64,000 nt of DNA from CBDFGK01 sp965247075 (GTDB lineage Bacteria > Pseudomonadota > Gammaproteobacteria > Pseudomonadales > Halieaceae), in the NCBI GenBank assembly GCA_965247075.1, contig CBDFGK010000002.1, positions 248,001 through 312,000 on the forward strand, given 5' to 3'. Below the pieces are notes generated by a model, which did not search any database, was not told the DNA's origin, and saw nothing but the letters and a program-made list of their open reading frames with translations. A program made the translations under genes and the position numbers. Below, piece after piece: positions 9,256 to 19,315 of this stretch (position 1 is the stretch's first letter; each line of letters begins with the position of its first letter).

Positions 9256-10104
9256 GTGCAGAGCAAAAAATTTGAATTTGAGGGCGAAGATGGCATTACC
9301 CTGGTGGCGGAAGCCTGGGGCGATCCGGCCAACCCGCCGGTGATTTTCTCCCACGGTGGTGGCCAGACCCGCCATTCCTGGGGCGGTACGGCCCAGAGTC
9401 TCGCCGCCGCAGGTTGGTACGCGGTAGCGTATGATCACCGCGGTCATGGTGAAAGCGAATGGTCAGATGAAAGCCTTTACGAAATGGCGCACTTCGCCCT
9501 CGATATGGCCTGCCTGGCGCGCTCCTTCAGGCAGCCCCCTGCGGTAGTGGGGGCCTCCCTGGGAGGTATGGCGGCGATGATGGGCGCCGGGGAAATCCAG
9601 GGCGATATGTTTTCCTGCATCGTGCTGGTTGACGTAACTCCCCGCCTCAACATGGCAGGGGTGATGCGCATATTTGAGTTCATGCACGCCAATATTGAGA
9701 CTGGCTTTGCCTCACTGGAAGAGGCGGCGGATGCTATTGCTACCTATACCCAACGGCCCCGCAAGAAAGACCTCAGTAGCTTGCGCAAAAACCTGCGCGA
9801 ACGGGATGGGCGCTTTTTTTGGCACTGGGACCCTAACTTTTTTGCCCCCAGAAAAGATGGCCCCGCCCAACCCGAGCGCCTGGTAGCGGCGGCGAGCCAG
9901 ATAGAATTACCCGTGTTATTGATACGGGGGCGCGCCTCCGATGTGGTTACCGAAGAGCAGGTCGAGGAGTTTCTTCAACTGATACCGCACGCCGAGTTTG
10001 TCGATGTCGACCAGGCGCGCCATATGGTGGCCGGAGATCGCAACGATATTTTTACTGCGGCGGTGCAAGAGTTTCTCTCGCGTCAGCGTAAACTGGCTGC
10101 ATGA
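9256..10104 (+). CDS. Alpha/beta hydrolase
   Basis: 282 residues of a classic alpha/beta hydrolase fold. The oxyanion region is FSHGGGQTRHSW, the strand-4/helix segment is AYDHRGHGES, the nucleophile elbow is GASLGG with Ser at about residue 98, and the catalytic His lies in DQARHMVAGDRND near the C-terminus. Acid candidate: Asp in RGRASDVVTEEQ. It starts with GTG at 9256, supported by AGGAG at 9243-9247. It is probably cytoplasmic and hydrolyses an ester, lactone or ring-cleavage product; substrate unknown. Confidence 0.85.
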   Translation: MQSKKFEFEGEDGITLVAEAWGDPANPPVIFSHGGGQTRHSWGGTAQSLAAAGWYAVAYDHRGHGESEWSDESLYEMAHFALDMACLARSFRQPPAVVGASLGGMAAMMGAGEIQGDMFSCIVLVDVTPRLNMAGVMRIFEFMHANIETGFASLEEAADAIATYTQRPRKKDLSSLRKNLRERDGRFFWHWDPNFFAPRKDGPAQPERLVAAASQIELPVLLIRGRASDVVTEEQVEEFLQLIPHAEFVDVDQARHMVAGDRNDIFTAAVQEFLSRQRKLAA

Positions 10105-10207
10105 CACCGGAGCGCATTGCCATGGGCTCTCACCGCTGGGTTTGTCACCGGGAAGCAGCAGGGCCGAGGTTAGTCGCCAGGATCAAGAGCAGGCATTTTC
10201 CATTGCT

Positions 10208-11512
10208 CTAATCCGGTGCGACCGCCAAATCCTCCCGCAGGGTTTTTGAGGCCAGATAAAAGTGGCAGGCTGACCAGAATCCCACCACCGGCAGAATATA
10301 CAACATGGCGTAACGCAATGATTCGGCACCGTGCGTGGCGGACAGGTAGTCGCTCACCACGCCCACGGTCCACGGACCGGCGCCCAGGCCAATAATATTG
10401 AGAATAAAAAACAGAATGGCCGAGGACATGGCGCGCATGCGCAGGCCCACCAGGCTGTGGGTGGTGGCGATGGATACACCCAGGTAAGCATTGGCCATAA
10501 CAGCCGGTACGATCATGCACATCAGGGCGGCGTAGGAACTCTCGACCAGGTATACCGCAACGATAAACGGAATAGCGATAAACCCGCACAGGCAAGGAAT
10601 CCAGGCATACCAGCGCTTGTCCCCGGTGGCCAGCCGGTCGGCCAACAGGCCGCCACAGAACACCCCCACTGCCCCGCCAAAACCCATGATCAACGCCAGC
10701 CAGGTACCCAACTCTCCGGTCGACATGCCGTGACTGCGGATCATAAAGGACGCCGTCCAGTTGCTGGAGCTGTAGCCGACAAAGGCGGTAAGCGCACAGC
10801 CCAGGCCAATATGCCGAAATGCCTTGCTGGCCCAGAGTACCCTGAGCACCTGTCCGAAGGAGACTGAATCACTACTAACCTGCTTGTTGTCGCTTAAACC
10901 GCGAATGGGTTCCGCCAGGGTACAGCGCACCAGCACCGCCAGCATGACGCCGGGGATGCCCACCACCATAAAGGCCACCCGCCAGCCGAAGAATTCGTTG
11001 AGCCACCCACCCAGCAAAAAGCCGAACAGGATGCCAATATTGACGCCCATGGAATAAAAACCCAGCGCACTGGCGCGGCGTTGCGGTGAAAATATATCAG
11101 AAATCATGGAGTGTGAGGGTGGGCTACCACCTGCCTCGCCCACCCCAACGCCCACTCGTGCCGCCAACAATTGGGCATAGTTTTGCACCAGGCCGCTGAG
11201 GGCCGTCATGCCACTCCATACCGTTAGCGCCAGGGCGACAATATTGCGACGATTGGAATGGTCAGCCCAGCGCGCCAATGGAATCCCGGCAATCACATAG
11301 AACACCGCAAAAGCAAAGCCGGTCAGCAAGCCAAGTTGACCATCGGAGAGATGTAGCTCGGCCTTGATGGACTCCTGCAAAATCGCCAACAACTGCCTGT
11401 CAATGAAATTAAAGCTGTACACCGTGGTCAGCACAGCCAGCGCGTAATAGGCAGACTTTTTGGTGGCGTAGGGATTCTCTACAGCGGCGGCATCGTGTGC
11501 ATTTTCAGACAT
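10208..11512 (-). CDS. MFS transporter, spinster-like
   Basis: 434 residues with 12 predicted membrane helices. Family signs are NFIDRQLLAILQESIKAEL in helix 1 and the loop-2/3 segment LARWADHSNRRN. GVGVGEAGGSPPSHSMISD is typical of the spinster/hexuronate-like MFS branch common in marine Gammaproteobacteria. It moves a small organic solute by proton coupling; substrate unknown. It is convergent with the alpha/beta hydrolase gene and divergent from the MATE gene across a 75-bp gap. Confidence 0.85.
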   Translation of the reverse strand: MSENAHDAAAVENPYATKKSAYYALAVLTTVYSFNFIDRQLLAILQESIKAELHLSDGQLGLLTGFAFAVFYVIAGIPLARWADHSNRRNIVALALTVWSGMTALSGLVQNYAQLLAARVGVGVGEAGGSPPSHSMISDIFSPQRRASALGFYSMGVNIGILFGFLLGGWLNEFFGWRVAFMVVGIPGVMLAVLVRCTLAEPIRGLSDNKQVSSDSVSFGQVLRVLWASKAFRHIGLGCALTAFVGYSSSNWTASFMIRSHGMSTGELGTWLALIMGFGGAVGVFCGGLLADRLATGDKRWYAWIPCLCGFIAIPFIVAVYLVESSYAALMCMIVPAVMANAYLGVSIATTHSLVGLRMRAMSSAILFFILNIIGLGAGPWTVGVVSDYLSATHGAESLRYAMLYILPVVGFWSACHFYLASKTLREDLAVAPD

Positions 11513-11587
11513 GGAATTGCTCTTATTATTCTTTCTAATTGTTATCTATAAGGATTATTTTTCAATCTCGCGTAGAATGCAATCAAC

Positions 11588-12958
11588 GTGAGAAAACATC
11601 TTAACAAAGACACTCTAACCGAACTACTGCAACTTTCCCTGCCCATTGTGGTATCACAGGGTGCGTTCGCGGTAATGGTGTTCTGTGACCGGCTGTTTAT
11701 GTCGCAGATCGACGCTCTGCACATGGCGGCGGCCCTGGGCGGCGGCGTCGCGTCCTTCTTCTGTATCTCTCTGTTCGTGGGGGTGTTGACCTACGCTAAT
11801 GCGCTGGTGGCGCAATACCTCGGCGCCGACGAACATCGCAAGTGCCCCCGTGTGGTGACCCAGGGCCTGATTCTGGTGATGATGTCTGCACCAATCCTGG
11901 CATTCGCCGCTGTCAAGGTCGGTGGCCTGTTTGCCGCGATGGGACACGATCCACAGCAGGTGGTACTGGAGCGCAGCTATTTTTTTATCCTCATGGGTGG
12001 CGCCGTATTCAACCTTCCCAAAATGTGTGTCGCCTGTTTTTTTTCCGGTATCGGTCGCACCCGCGTGGTGATGATTGCCGATGTGCTGGGCGTTATGCTC
12101 AATATCCCGCTTTCCTACTGCCTGATCTTTGGCAAGCTGGGCTTGCCGGCCCTGGGTATAGAGGGCGCGGCAATTGGCACTGTGATAGCCAGCCTGTTCT
12201 CCCTGCTGCTGTTTTTGCGCTTCTACTTCGAGCGCGGCAACCGACAACGCTTTGGGGTTATGCAATCCTTTCACCTGGATCTCAATATTTTGCGGCGTTT
12301 CGTCCGGCTGGGTTTTCCCTCTGGCTTCGAGCTGTTTATCAATGTGGCCTGCTTCAACCTGTTCATCCTCATGTTCCAGTCCTATGGTGTGGTGCAGGGA
12401 GCCTCCGCCGCCATTGTCTTCAACTGGGACATGCTCTCCTTCGTACCCATGTTGGGCCTGCACATTGGCGTGATGAGCCTGATCGGGCGTTTTGTCGGCG
12501 CCAACGACATGGGCAAGACCGATGAAGTTATTGCCGCAGGTTTTTTCGTGGCGCTGGGCTATTCCTTTGTACTGGCGCTGGCCTTTATCCTTTATCGTGT
12601 TGAGTTCGTGGGAATACTGGCCGGTAGTGGCCCCGAGCGAATGGAAATTATCCTGCTGGGCAGTTTCATGATGCTGGGCCTGGCCTCCTACGTGATGGCC
12701 GACGCATCCATTCTTATCTCCAGCGCGGTACTGCGCGGTGCTGGCGATACCCGCTGGCTGATGGTGACCTCTATCGTCCTGCATGTGCTGATGTTGGTTG
12801 CCCAGTACTTCATCATCATTGTTTACCAGTTGGGAGAACGGACTTCCTGGGTGGCTTTTGTGTTAATGATTTTACTGATTGCCGTGGTGTATATGGGCAG
12901 ACTGCGTGGCAAAATCTGGCGGGAACCTGAGCGGCTGGCTAAGGTAATGGCGGAATGA
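11588..12958 (+). CDS. MATE family efflux transporter
   Basis: 456 residues, 12 predicted membrane helices in two halves, as in MATE (NorM/DinF) proteins. Typical segments are LSLPIVVSQGAFAVMVFCDRLF in the first half and VRLGFPSGFELFINVACF at the start of the second half, with GAGDTRWLMV near helix 11. It probably exports cationic or amphipathic compounds by Na+ or H+ antiport. The start is GTG at 11588, just after the divergent promoter shared with the MFS gene. No regulator is adjacent. Confidence 0.85.
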   Translation: MRKHLNKDTLTELLQLSLPIVVSQGAFAVMVFCDRLFMSQIDALHMAAALGGGVASFFCISLFVGVLTYANALVAQYLGADEHRKCPRVVTQGLILVMMSAPILAFAAVKVGGLFAAMGHDPQQVVLERSYFFILMGGAVFNLPKMCVACFFSGIGRTRVVMIADVLGVMLNIPLSYCLIFGKLGLPALGIEGAAIGTVIASLFSLLLFLRFYFERGNRQRFGVMQSFHLDLNILRRFVRLGFPSGFELFINVACFNLFILMFQSYGVVQGASAAIVFNWDMLSFVPMLGLHIGVMSLIGRFVGANDMGKTDEVIAAGFFVALGYSFVLALAFILYRVEFVGILAGSGPERMEIILLGSFMMLGLASYVMADASILISSAVLRGAGDTRWLMVTSIVLHVLMLVAQYFIIIVYQLGERTSWVAFVLMILLIAVVYMGRLRGKIWREPERLAKVMAE

Positions 12959-13054
12959 TCCGCCGTACCGGCACTGGCACCGGTCAAAAAGCTGGCAAAA
13001 GCTGTCATCCACGGTATCCTGACAGGCTCACTAATTGGTAAATCCGGTATTGAT

Positions 13055-13780
13055 ATGAACGACAACCCGCACGGGACTTCCCGACTAATATCATGGGCGT
13101 GGAACCTGGGGCTACTGTGCCTGATAATGATGCCAATCGGTGTGCTGGCAGTGCGTGTAGGCATACCCTTCGCCATTGGGCTTGCTGTATTCGCGCTGAG
13201 TTGCTTCGCCGCCCTGGCTGTGGTGCTCGCCATGATTATCGCCTACCTGCTGCCGCGCTATCAACAACATCGCAGCGCAGTCATAAAAAGCGCCCTGCCC
13301 GCCCTGCTACCCGCCCTGCTGATACTCACAGTATTGGGTTCCTCGGGAAGCTATCCACCCATCCACGACATCACCACTAATGCCGATGATCCGCCCCTGT
13401 TCGATGCAGCGGTCGCCTATAGAGGGGCAGGCACCAATCCAGTGGATATCAATCCTGAGGCCATCACCGCGCAACTGGAGTCCTACACCGGCCTGGCCAG
13501 CATTGAAAGTCCCTTGAGCGAAGCTGAAGCATTCGCCCGGGCCAGTGAAGTAGCAACCACAATGGAATGGGTAATCTACAACAGCGACCCCAGAAACGGC
13601 GTAATCGAGGCCACCTCAACCTCCTTCTGGTTTGGTTTTGTGGATGACATCGTCATGCGTGTGCGCAGCGATGGCTCTGGCAGCACTATCGACTTGCGTT
13701 CAGTTTCCCGGGTAGGTGTCAACGACCTTGGCGCCAATGCCAGCCGCATAAAAATCTTTATCCAGCGCTTCCGGGAATAG
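13055..13780 (+). CDS. DUF1499 domain membrane protein
   Basis: 241 residues. Three hydrophobic helices occupy roughly residues 10-105. A DUF1499 domain follows, opening SYPPIHDITTNADDPP and continuing through FGFVDDIVMRVRSDGSGSTIDLRSVSR. The family is widespread and of unknown function; the soluble domain is probably periplasmic. It lies 7 bp ahead of the HtrA-type protease gene, so the two are likely co-transcribed. Confidence 0.8.
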   Translation: MNDNPHGTSRLISWAWNLGLLCLIMMPIGVLAVRVGIPFAIGLAVFALSCFAALAVVLAMIIAYLLPRYQQHRSAVIKSALPALLPALLILTVLGSSGSYPPIHDITTNADDPPLFDAAVAYRGAGTNPVDINPEAITAQLESYTGLASIESPLSEAEAFARASEVATTMEWVIYNSDPRNGVIEATSTSFWFGFVDDIVMRVRSDGSGSTIDLRSVSRVGVNDLGANASRIKIFIQRFRE

Positions 13781-13787
13781 CCACCGC

Positions 13788-14846
13788 ATGCGCGCACTAC
13801 TCGCCCTGCTGCTCTCGTTTTTGGTGCCGGCGCAGGCCGCGCAGCCGGCTCTGGTTGCCCAGTCGTACCTGAGCTTCAAGACTGAGGACGAGGCCAACAG
13901 CACCGAGATTTACCAGCGGGCCAGCCCGGCGGTGGTCCACGTAACCAGCATCGCACTGAAGCGCAGCTTCTTTAACCGCAATCTTCGTGAAGTACCCCAG
14001 GGCACCGGCAGCGGTTTCGTGTGGGACAAAAATGGTTTGATCGTCACCAACTATCACGTTATTCGCAATGCCAAACGCCTGATCATTGAGCTGCACGACA
14101 AGAGCCAATGGGAAGCCCAGATAATCGGGCGGGCGCCGGAAAAAGACTTGGCAGTACTGCGTATTGAAGCGCCGCAGGAGCTTTTGTTTCCACTACCCAT
14201 GGGTGATTCCTCCGAGCTTGAAGTGGGCCGCAAGGTGTTGGCCATTGGCAATCCATTTGGCCTGGATACAACCCTGACTACCGGTGTGGTCAGTGCGCTG
14301 GGGCGGGAAATTGACGCCCCCAACAATCGCCGTATCCGCAATGTCATCCAAACCGATGCGGCTATCAATCCCGGCAACTCAGGTGGCCCATTACTCAACT
14401 CACTGGGTCAGTTGATTGGTGTGAATGCAGCCATTTACAGCCCCTCCGGTGCCAGTGCCGGGATCGGTTTCGCCATTCCGGTTAACACCGTCAAGGAAGT
14501 GGTTCCGCAGTTGATCAGTTTCGGCAAGCTGTATCGACCGGTGATAGGCATTGAACTGGCCAGTGACCGTTGGGCGCGACGCCACCGCATCAAGGGCGCA
14601 CCGATTGTGCGGGTGTTCCCGGGCTTGCCGGCCGCCGAGGCAGGCATGTCAGGCGCCTGGAAGAATCACCGCGGAGAAATTGTGCTGGGGGATATTATCA
14701 CTGCAATTGATGGCCAGCCGATCACTAATAACGACGATTATCTGAGCTACCTGGAGCAACACAAACCGGGCGACGAGTTGATAATCAGCACTGAACTCAA
14801 TGGCCGGCCACGGCAATACCAGGTCAGCCTGGCTGTGCCTCAATAA
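13788..14846 (+). CDS. HtrA/DegP-type periplasmic serine protease
   Basis: 352 residues. A signal peptide (ALLALLLSFLVPAQAAQ) precedes a trypsin-like domain with all three catalytic residues visible: His in VTNYHVI, Asp in KDLAVLRI and Ser in NPGNSGGPLL. One PDZ domain follows (about residues 250-350, GEIVLGDIITAIDGQPI). One PDZ and a short length resemble DegS-like or plant-type Deg proteins more than two-PDZ DegP. The DUF1499 partner upstream may be a membrane helper (inference). Its 3' end overlaps the convergent aminotransferase gene by 23 bp. Confidence 0.88.
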   Translation: MRALLALLLSFLVPAQAAQPALVAQSYLSFKTEDEANSTEIYQRASPAVVHVTSIALKRSFFNRNLREVPQGTGSGFVWDKNGLIVTNYHVIRNAKRLIIELHDKSQWEAQIIGRAPEKDLAVLRIEAPQELLFPLPMGDSSELEVGRKVLAIGNPFGLDTTLTTGVVSALGREIDAPNNRRIRNVIQTDAAINPGNSGGPLLNSLGQLIGVNAAIYSPSGASAGIGFAIPVNTVKEVVPQLISFGKLYRPVIGIELASDRWARRHRIKGAPIVRVFPGLPAAEAGMSGAWKNHRGEIVLGDIITAIDGQPITNNDDYLSYLEQHKPGDELIISTELNGRPRQYQVSLAVPQ

Positions 14847-16008
14847 ACCGCTTGATGCGTTTGCAGGCCCGTTTCAGCACATGCGGCGGTTGCGCCAGGC
14901 CAATGCGCACACAGCTTGCCGCGGTCGGGCCAAATGCATCACCGGGTACTACTGACACTTTCTGCGCATCCAGCAGGCGGTTGGCGAACTCATTGCCGGT
15001 CATGCCGGTGGCGCCCACATCGCACATAACAAACATGCCTGCCCTGGGCCGGTGACAATGCAATCCGTTGAGATTTTCCAGGCGTTTCAATACCAGGTCA
15101 CGGCGCTGCCGGTACTCCATGCGCATGCGCTGCACGTATTGCTGGTCGTTCTCCAATGCAAACGCACTGGCGTCCTGAATAAACTGCGGGCAGCCAAACA
15201 GTGTGGCGCCGGCATACTCGCCCAACCTGGCTAGTAACGCCTCTGGTGCAACCACCCAGCCCACGCGCCAACCGCTCATCGCGTGAGACTTGGATAGGCC
15301 GTCCACCATCACCACGTTTTCCAGATGCTCGACACTGGCGCGCAGGGAGCGGTGTCCGCCCTCGTAGGTGAACATGGAATAGACCTCATCGCAGACTAGC
15401 CAGAGGTTCTGTTGGCGACAAAATTCCGCCAGTTCGGCCAACTCCGCAGCGCTGATAATACTGCCAGTGGGATTGCCCGGCGTATTTACAAACACCACCC
15501 GGGTGCGCTCGTTGACAGCGGCCTTGATGGCCGCCAAGTCCAGCGCAAAATCATCCTCAACCAGCAAGGGCACCGGCACCAGCGTGGCGTCGATGGATGC
15601 CATGAGGGAGGGGTAACCCACGTACATGGGCTCCGGGACTATCACTTCATCACCCGGGTCCAACAGGCAACTCATGACCGCGTGCAGAGCGTTGGTAGCG
15701 CCGGGAAATATCGCCACCTCAGCGGCCGTGCAGGGATGAGACGAGCTTTGACTCTCCAGGTCTGCCACGGCGCGGCGCAGTTTTATCTCACCCAGGGTAG
15801 GTGAATAGTGGGTGCGCCCCACTCGCAGGTAACTGACTGCATTATCAATTATGGGTTCGGGCGTGCGGAAGTCCGGATCACCCACGCACAGGAGTATGAC
15901 ATCCTCCCCCGCCCGCTCCATGGCCAGGGCCCGATCATGTACATCCCAGACACCCGCATCCTGACCGCTCAGGCGATCCGATAACTGACTGTAATTGGCT
16001 TCAAACAT
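14824..16008 (-). CDS. PLP-dependent class I/II aminotransferase
   Basis: About 394 residues from the ATG at 16008. Fold type I signatures: LLCVGDPDFRTPEPI near the N-terminus, PGATNALHAVMSCLLDPGDEVI, NTPGNPTGSIISAAEL, CDEVYSMFTYEG and the PLP lysine in DGLSKSHAMSGWRVGW. It interconverts amino and keto acids with a glutamate/2-oxoglutarate pair; substrate unknown. I chose 16008 over the upstream in-frame start at 16089 because it falls 4 bp after the SDR stop and begins the conserved sequence. It forms an SDR-aminotransferase operon. Confidence 0.85.
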   Translation of the reverse strand: MFEANYSQLSDRLSGQDAGVWDVHDRALAMERAGEDVILLCVGDPDFRTPEPIIDNAVSYLRVGRTHYSPTLGEIKLRRAVADLESQSSSHPCTAAEVAIFPGATNALHAVMSCLLDPGDEVIVPEPMYVGYPSLMASIDATLVPVPLLVEDDFALDLAAIKAAVNERTRVVFVNTPGNPTGSIISAAELAELAEFCRQQNLWLVCDEVYSMFTYEGGHRSLRASVEHLENVVMVDGLSKSHAMSGWRVGWVVAPEALLARLGEYAGATLFGCPQFIQDASAFALENDQQYVQRMRMEYRQRRDLVLKRLENLNGLHCHRPRAGMFVMCDVGATGMTGNEFANRLLDAQKVSVVPGDAFGPTAASCVRIGLAQPPHVLKRACKRIKRFIEAQPG

Positions 16009-16012
16009 CTGC

Positions 16013-16762
16013 CTAGGATAGCGTACCGCCATCCATACGGATATCTTCGCCGGTAATATGTGCACCGTCGTCGGATGCCAGCATGGCAATTACCCCGGCC
16101 ACTACCTCTGGACCTTTCGGGCCACTGAGCGAACTGATACGCACGATTTGATCATGGCTGGGAATGTCGGGCATGGAGATATCAACCGTCATATTGGTCT
16201 GGATATCACCCGGGCACACGCAATTGGCACGTATACCATCCTGCGCGTATTCCACCGCTATGGAGCGAGTCATAGCCAATACGCCGCCTTTACTGGCTGA
16301 ATAGGCGGCGCCCCAGTGCAAGCCCGCCAGCGCGGCCGTGGAGGCGGCATTGACGATGTTACCCCGGGTCTCCTTGAGGTGGGGTATGGCCGCCTTACAC
16401 AACAGCCAGGTGCCGGTGAGATTGACATCAATGATTTGCTGCCAACTGGCCGCATCCATTTTATGGGTGCGCTCGAAGCGCAACAAGCCAGCCATATGAA
16501 TGAGCGTATGCAAGCTGCCGAACGCTGCAATACAGGCGTCAACGCAGGCATTCACGGCCGTTTCATCACTGACATCGCAGCACCAGGCGAGCGCCGTTCC
16601 ACCCGCCGCACACACCTCCTCTGCAACTGCCCGGGCGGACTCCTCATCGAGGTCAACACAGAATATCGAGGCGCCCTCAGACCCCAGCCTGAGCGCCGTT
16701 GCACGGCCAATTCCGCTCCCTGCCCCGGTTACCAGGGCCACTCGTTCAGCAAACCTTTTCAT
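16013..16762 (-). CDS. Short-chain dehydrogenase/reductase (SDR)
   Basis: 249 residues of a classical SDR: cofactor motif TGAGSGIGRAT, an Asp after strand 2 (FCVDLDEE, favouring NAD), the structural motif NIVNAASTAAL in place of NAG, and the active site YSASKGG. It oxidises a hydroxyl or reduces a ketone. AAGGAG on the minus strand lies about 10 nt before the ATG at 16762. It is the first gene of an operon with the aminotransferase and is divergent from the acyl-CoA dehydrogenase pair. Confidence 0.88.
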   Translation of the reverse strand: MKRFAERVALVTGAGSGIGRATALRLGSEGASIFCVDLDEESARAVAEEVCAAGGTALAWCCDVSDETAVNACVDACIAAFGSLHTLIHMAGLLRFERTHKMDAASWQQIIDVNLTGTWLLCKAAIPHLKETRGNIVNAASTAALAGLHWGAAYSASKGGVLAMTRSIAVEYAQDGIRANCVCPGDIQTNMTVDISMPDIPSHDQIVRISSLSGPKGPEVVAGVIAMLASDDGAHITGEDIRMDGGTLS

Positions 16763-16980
16763 CAAACGATCTCCTTCTTTATTCTTTTAAAAACAATATC
16801 TTATGCTACTCTTTTAAAGTCGTAAAACAAATAGTTAAGCGGACTAAAAAAGTATAGAAAACTGTACTGAAGCAGCTTTCGCGAGTGACCCAAAATGTTA
16901 CCATCTGGGCCGCCTTTTACCATTGAATGCGGGCACCCACGCAGTATCCTGTCACCACTAACACAGAAGTCTACAAGGTT

Positions 16981-18165
16981 ATGGAAATGGACTCTCTAGA
17001 TCAGTTTCGCAGCGAGGTTCGCACCTGGCTGGCCGATAACTGCCCCGCATCGCAGCGCCTGCCGGTCAAGCCCGGTGAACAGTACTGGGGCGGTCGCGAT
17101 GCCGGCTTCGCCGGCCCCGGCGCACAAGCCTGGTTTGAGCGTATGCGAGACAAGGGCTGGACAGCACCGGAGTGGCCCTCCGAGTACGGCGGTGGCGGCC
17201 TCAGCGAAGAGCAGAGCAAAGTTCTCAAGGAGGAAATGAAAAACATCGGCGCCAGGGCACCGATATTTAGTATCGGCATCTGGATGCTGGGCCCCGCCAT
17301 TCTCGAGTACGGCAGCCACGAGCAAAAGCAGCAACACATCACCGCGATCGTGCGCGGCGAGACGCGCTGGTGTCAGGGTTACAGCGAGCCCGGTTCAGGC
17401 TCCGACCTGGCCAGCCTGCAGTGCAAGGCCGAGAATATGGGCGACCACTTTCTCGTTAACGGCGCCAAGATCTGGACCACCAAGGCCGACGAGTGTGACT
17501 GGATTTTCTGCCTGGTGCGCACCGATCCCGATGCCAAAAAGCAGGAGGGGATCAGCTTTCTGCTTATCGACATGGCCAGCGCGGGAATCTCTACCTCTCC
17601 CATCGGCTTGATCTCTGGCGAATCAGAGTTCTGCCAGACCTTCTTCGACAATGTACAAGTGCCCAAGCAAAACCTGATCGGCGAGCTCAACCAGGGCTGG
17701 TCGGTAGCCAAGTCGCTGCTCAAGCACGAGCGCAGGCTCATGTCAGAAATGGGCACCGATATACCTTCGGTCGAACCCCAGGCAATGCTGCACGATCATG
17801 TTGAATTTAAGGACGGCAAGATCGCCGATGCGGAATTACGCCGCCAGATGGTGGAGTACAGCATGTATGTGCATGCCCTGGGCCTCACCCATTTGCGCGG
17901 TTTTGAAGAGCGCAGCCACGGTATCAGCGGCGACTCCGCCATGATCATGAAGTATGTGGGCACTGAAGCTGAGCGCATGAAGGGTGAATTGCTGCTGGCG
18001 CTGCTGGGCAGCCAGGGTTTGGGCTGGGAAGGCGACGAATTCAGCGAAGAAGAGCTGCGCGCGCTGCGCCAGTGGGCCATGTCCAAGACCCTCACCATTG
18101 CCGGCGGCACCCATGAGATTCAACTGAATATTATCGCCAAGCGCGTCCTCGGCTTGCCACAGTAG
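16981..18165 (+). CDS. Acyl-CoA dehydrogenase, first of tandem pair
   Basis: About 394 residues. It has the acyl-CoA dehydrogenase N-terminal helical domain (WTAPEWPSEYGGGGLSEEQ), the mid beta-barrel (CQGYSEPGSGSDLASLQC, then KIWTTKADECDWIFCLVRT) and the C-terminal FAD-binding helix region ending IAGGTHEIQLNIIAKRVLG. It oxidises an acyl-CoA to the 2-enoyl-CoA. The downstream gene is a second, divergent acyl-CoA dehydrogenase 10 bp away. Such pairs often form alpha2-beta2 enzymes for sterol side chains or bulky substrates (inference). The ATG at 16981 (or 16987) begins the conserved sequence. Confidence 0.88.
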   Translation: MEMDSLDQFRSEVRTWLADNCPASQRLPVKPGEQYWGGRDAGFAGPGAQAWFERMRDKGWTAPEWPSEYGGGGLSEEQSKVLKEEMKNIGARAPIFSIGIWMLGPAILEYGSHEQKQQHITAIVRGETRWCQGYSEPGSGSDLASLQCKAENMGDHFLVNGAKIWTTKADECDWIFCLVRTDPDAKKQEGISFLLIDMASAGISTSPIGLISGESEFCQTFFDNVQVPKQNLIGELNQGWSVAKSLLKHERRLMSEMGTDIPSVEPQAMLHDHVEFKDGKIADAELRRQMVEYSMYVHALGLTHLRGFEERSHGISGDSAMIMKYVGTEAERMKGELLLALLGSQGLGWEGDEFSEEELRALRQWAMSKTLTIAGGTHEIQLNIIAKRVLGLPQ

Positions 18166-18175
18166 GAGAGGTACA

Positions 18176-19315
18176 ATGGCTTTGGTACTAAACGAAGAGC
18201 AGCGCCTGCTGCAAGACACGGCACGGGAAATGCTCAAGGGCACTGCGCCGGTAAAGAATTTGCGCCACTTGCGTGACAGTGGCGATGCCCTGGGTTACTC
18301 GCAGGATCTGTGGCAACAAATGGCCGAACTGGGTTGGGCCGGCATTATCCTGCCCGAACAGTACGGCGGCCTGGATTTCGACTTCCTCGGCCTGGGTACG
18401 GTGATAGAGGAAACCGGGCGCACGCTCACTGCATCTCCGCTGCTGGCTTCAGCGATCATCGGCGCGTCGGCGATATTGCTGGGCGGCAACGATCAGCAAA
18501 AAGAATCCATTTTGCCAGAGGTAGCCGCGGGCACACTGACGCTGGCCCTGGCACTGGAGGAAAGCAACCACCACAATCCCGCAGCTACGGCTATGGCGGC
18601 GACAGCAGACGGCGATCACTACCTGTTAAACGGTCGCAAGTTGTTTGTTATGGACGGTCACAGCGCCGACAAAATTGTCGTCGCTGCGCGCACCTCCGGT
18701 ACGGCCGGCGACACCCATGGCATTTCCTTGTTTCTGGTCGATGGCGATGCGCAGGGACTGACCCGCAAGCGCACGATAATGGCCGACAGTCGCAACGCCG
18801 CTAATCTCGAATTTGACAATGTGCGGGTGAGCGCCGCCAACCTGACCGGTGAACTCGACGCCGGCTGGCAAGTATTGGAGCCCACTCTGGACCGCGCCCG
18901 GGTGGCCCTCTCCGCCGAGATGCTGGGTAGCGCCTGGGAAGCTTTTGAGCGCACCGTGGAATACCTGAAAGAACGCGATCAGTTTGGTGCCAAAATTGGT
19001 AGTTTCCAAGGCCTGCAACATCGTGCTTCGCTGATGTTCATGGAGCTGGAAATGAGTAAGTCGGTGGTTATGCAGGCACTCTCAGCGGTCGATGAAAATC
19101 CCGATCAACTACCCCTGCTGGCCAGCCTGGCCAAGGCACGTCTCAACGACCTTGCCAAACTGGTCACCAATGAAGCGGTGCAAATGCACGGCGGCATCGG
19201 TGTGACCGACGAACTGGAGATAGGCTTTTTTCTGAAACGCGCCCGGGTGGTCATGCAACTGTTTGGCGACAGTGGCTTTCACAAGGATCGCTACGCCGGC
19301 TTGTGTGGGTACTAA
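18176..19315 (+). CDS. Acyl-CoA dehydrogenase, second of tandem pair
   Basis: 379 residues. Family signs: LGWAGIILPEQYGGLDFDFLG, the barrel segment LLNGRKLFVMDGHSADKIVV, and the C-terminal domain QFGAKIGSFQGLQHR with HGGIGVTDELEIG near the end. AGGAG lies 6 nt before the ATG, so it is expressed with the gene before it. It is probably the partner subunit. From about codon 118 onward the gene and 340 bp of its downstream flank are duplicated 6029 bp away. This copy is the intact one. Confidence 0.88.
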   Translation: MALVLNEEQRLLQDTAREMLKGTAPVKNLRHLRDSGDALGYSQDLWQQMAELGWAGIILPEQYGGLDFDFLGLGTVIEETGRTLTASPLLASAIIGASAILLGGNDQQKESILPEVAAGTLTLALALEESNHHNPAATAMAATADGDHYLLNGRKLFVMDGHSADKIVVAARTSGTAGDTHGISLFLVDGDAQGLTRKRTIMADSRNAANLEFDNVRVSAANLTGELDAGWQVLEPTLDRARVALSAEMLGSAWEAFERTVEYLKERDQFGAKIGSFQGLQHRASLMFMELEMSKSVVMQALSAVDENPDQLPLLASLAKARLNDLAKLVTNEAVQMHGGIGVTDELEIGFFLKRARVVMQLFGDSGFHKDRYAGLCGY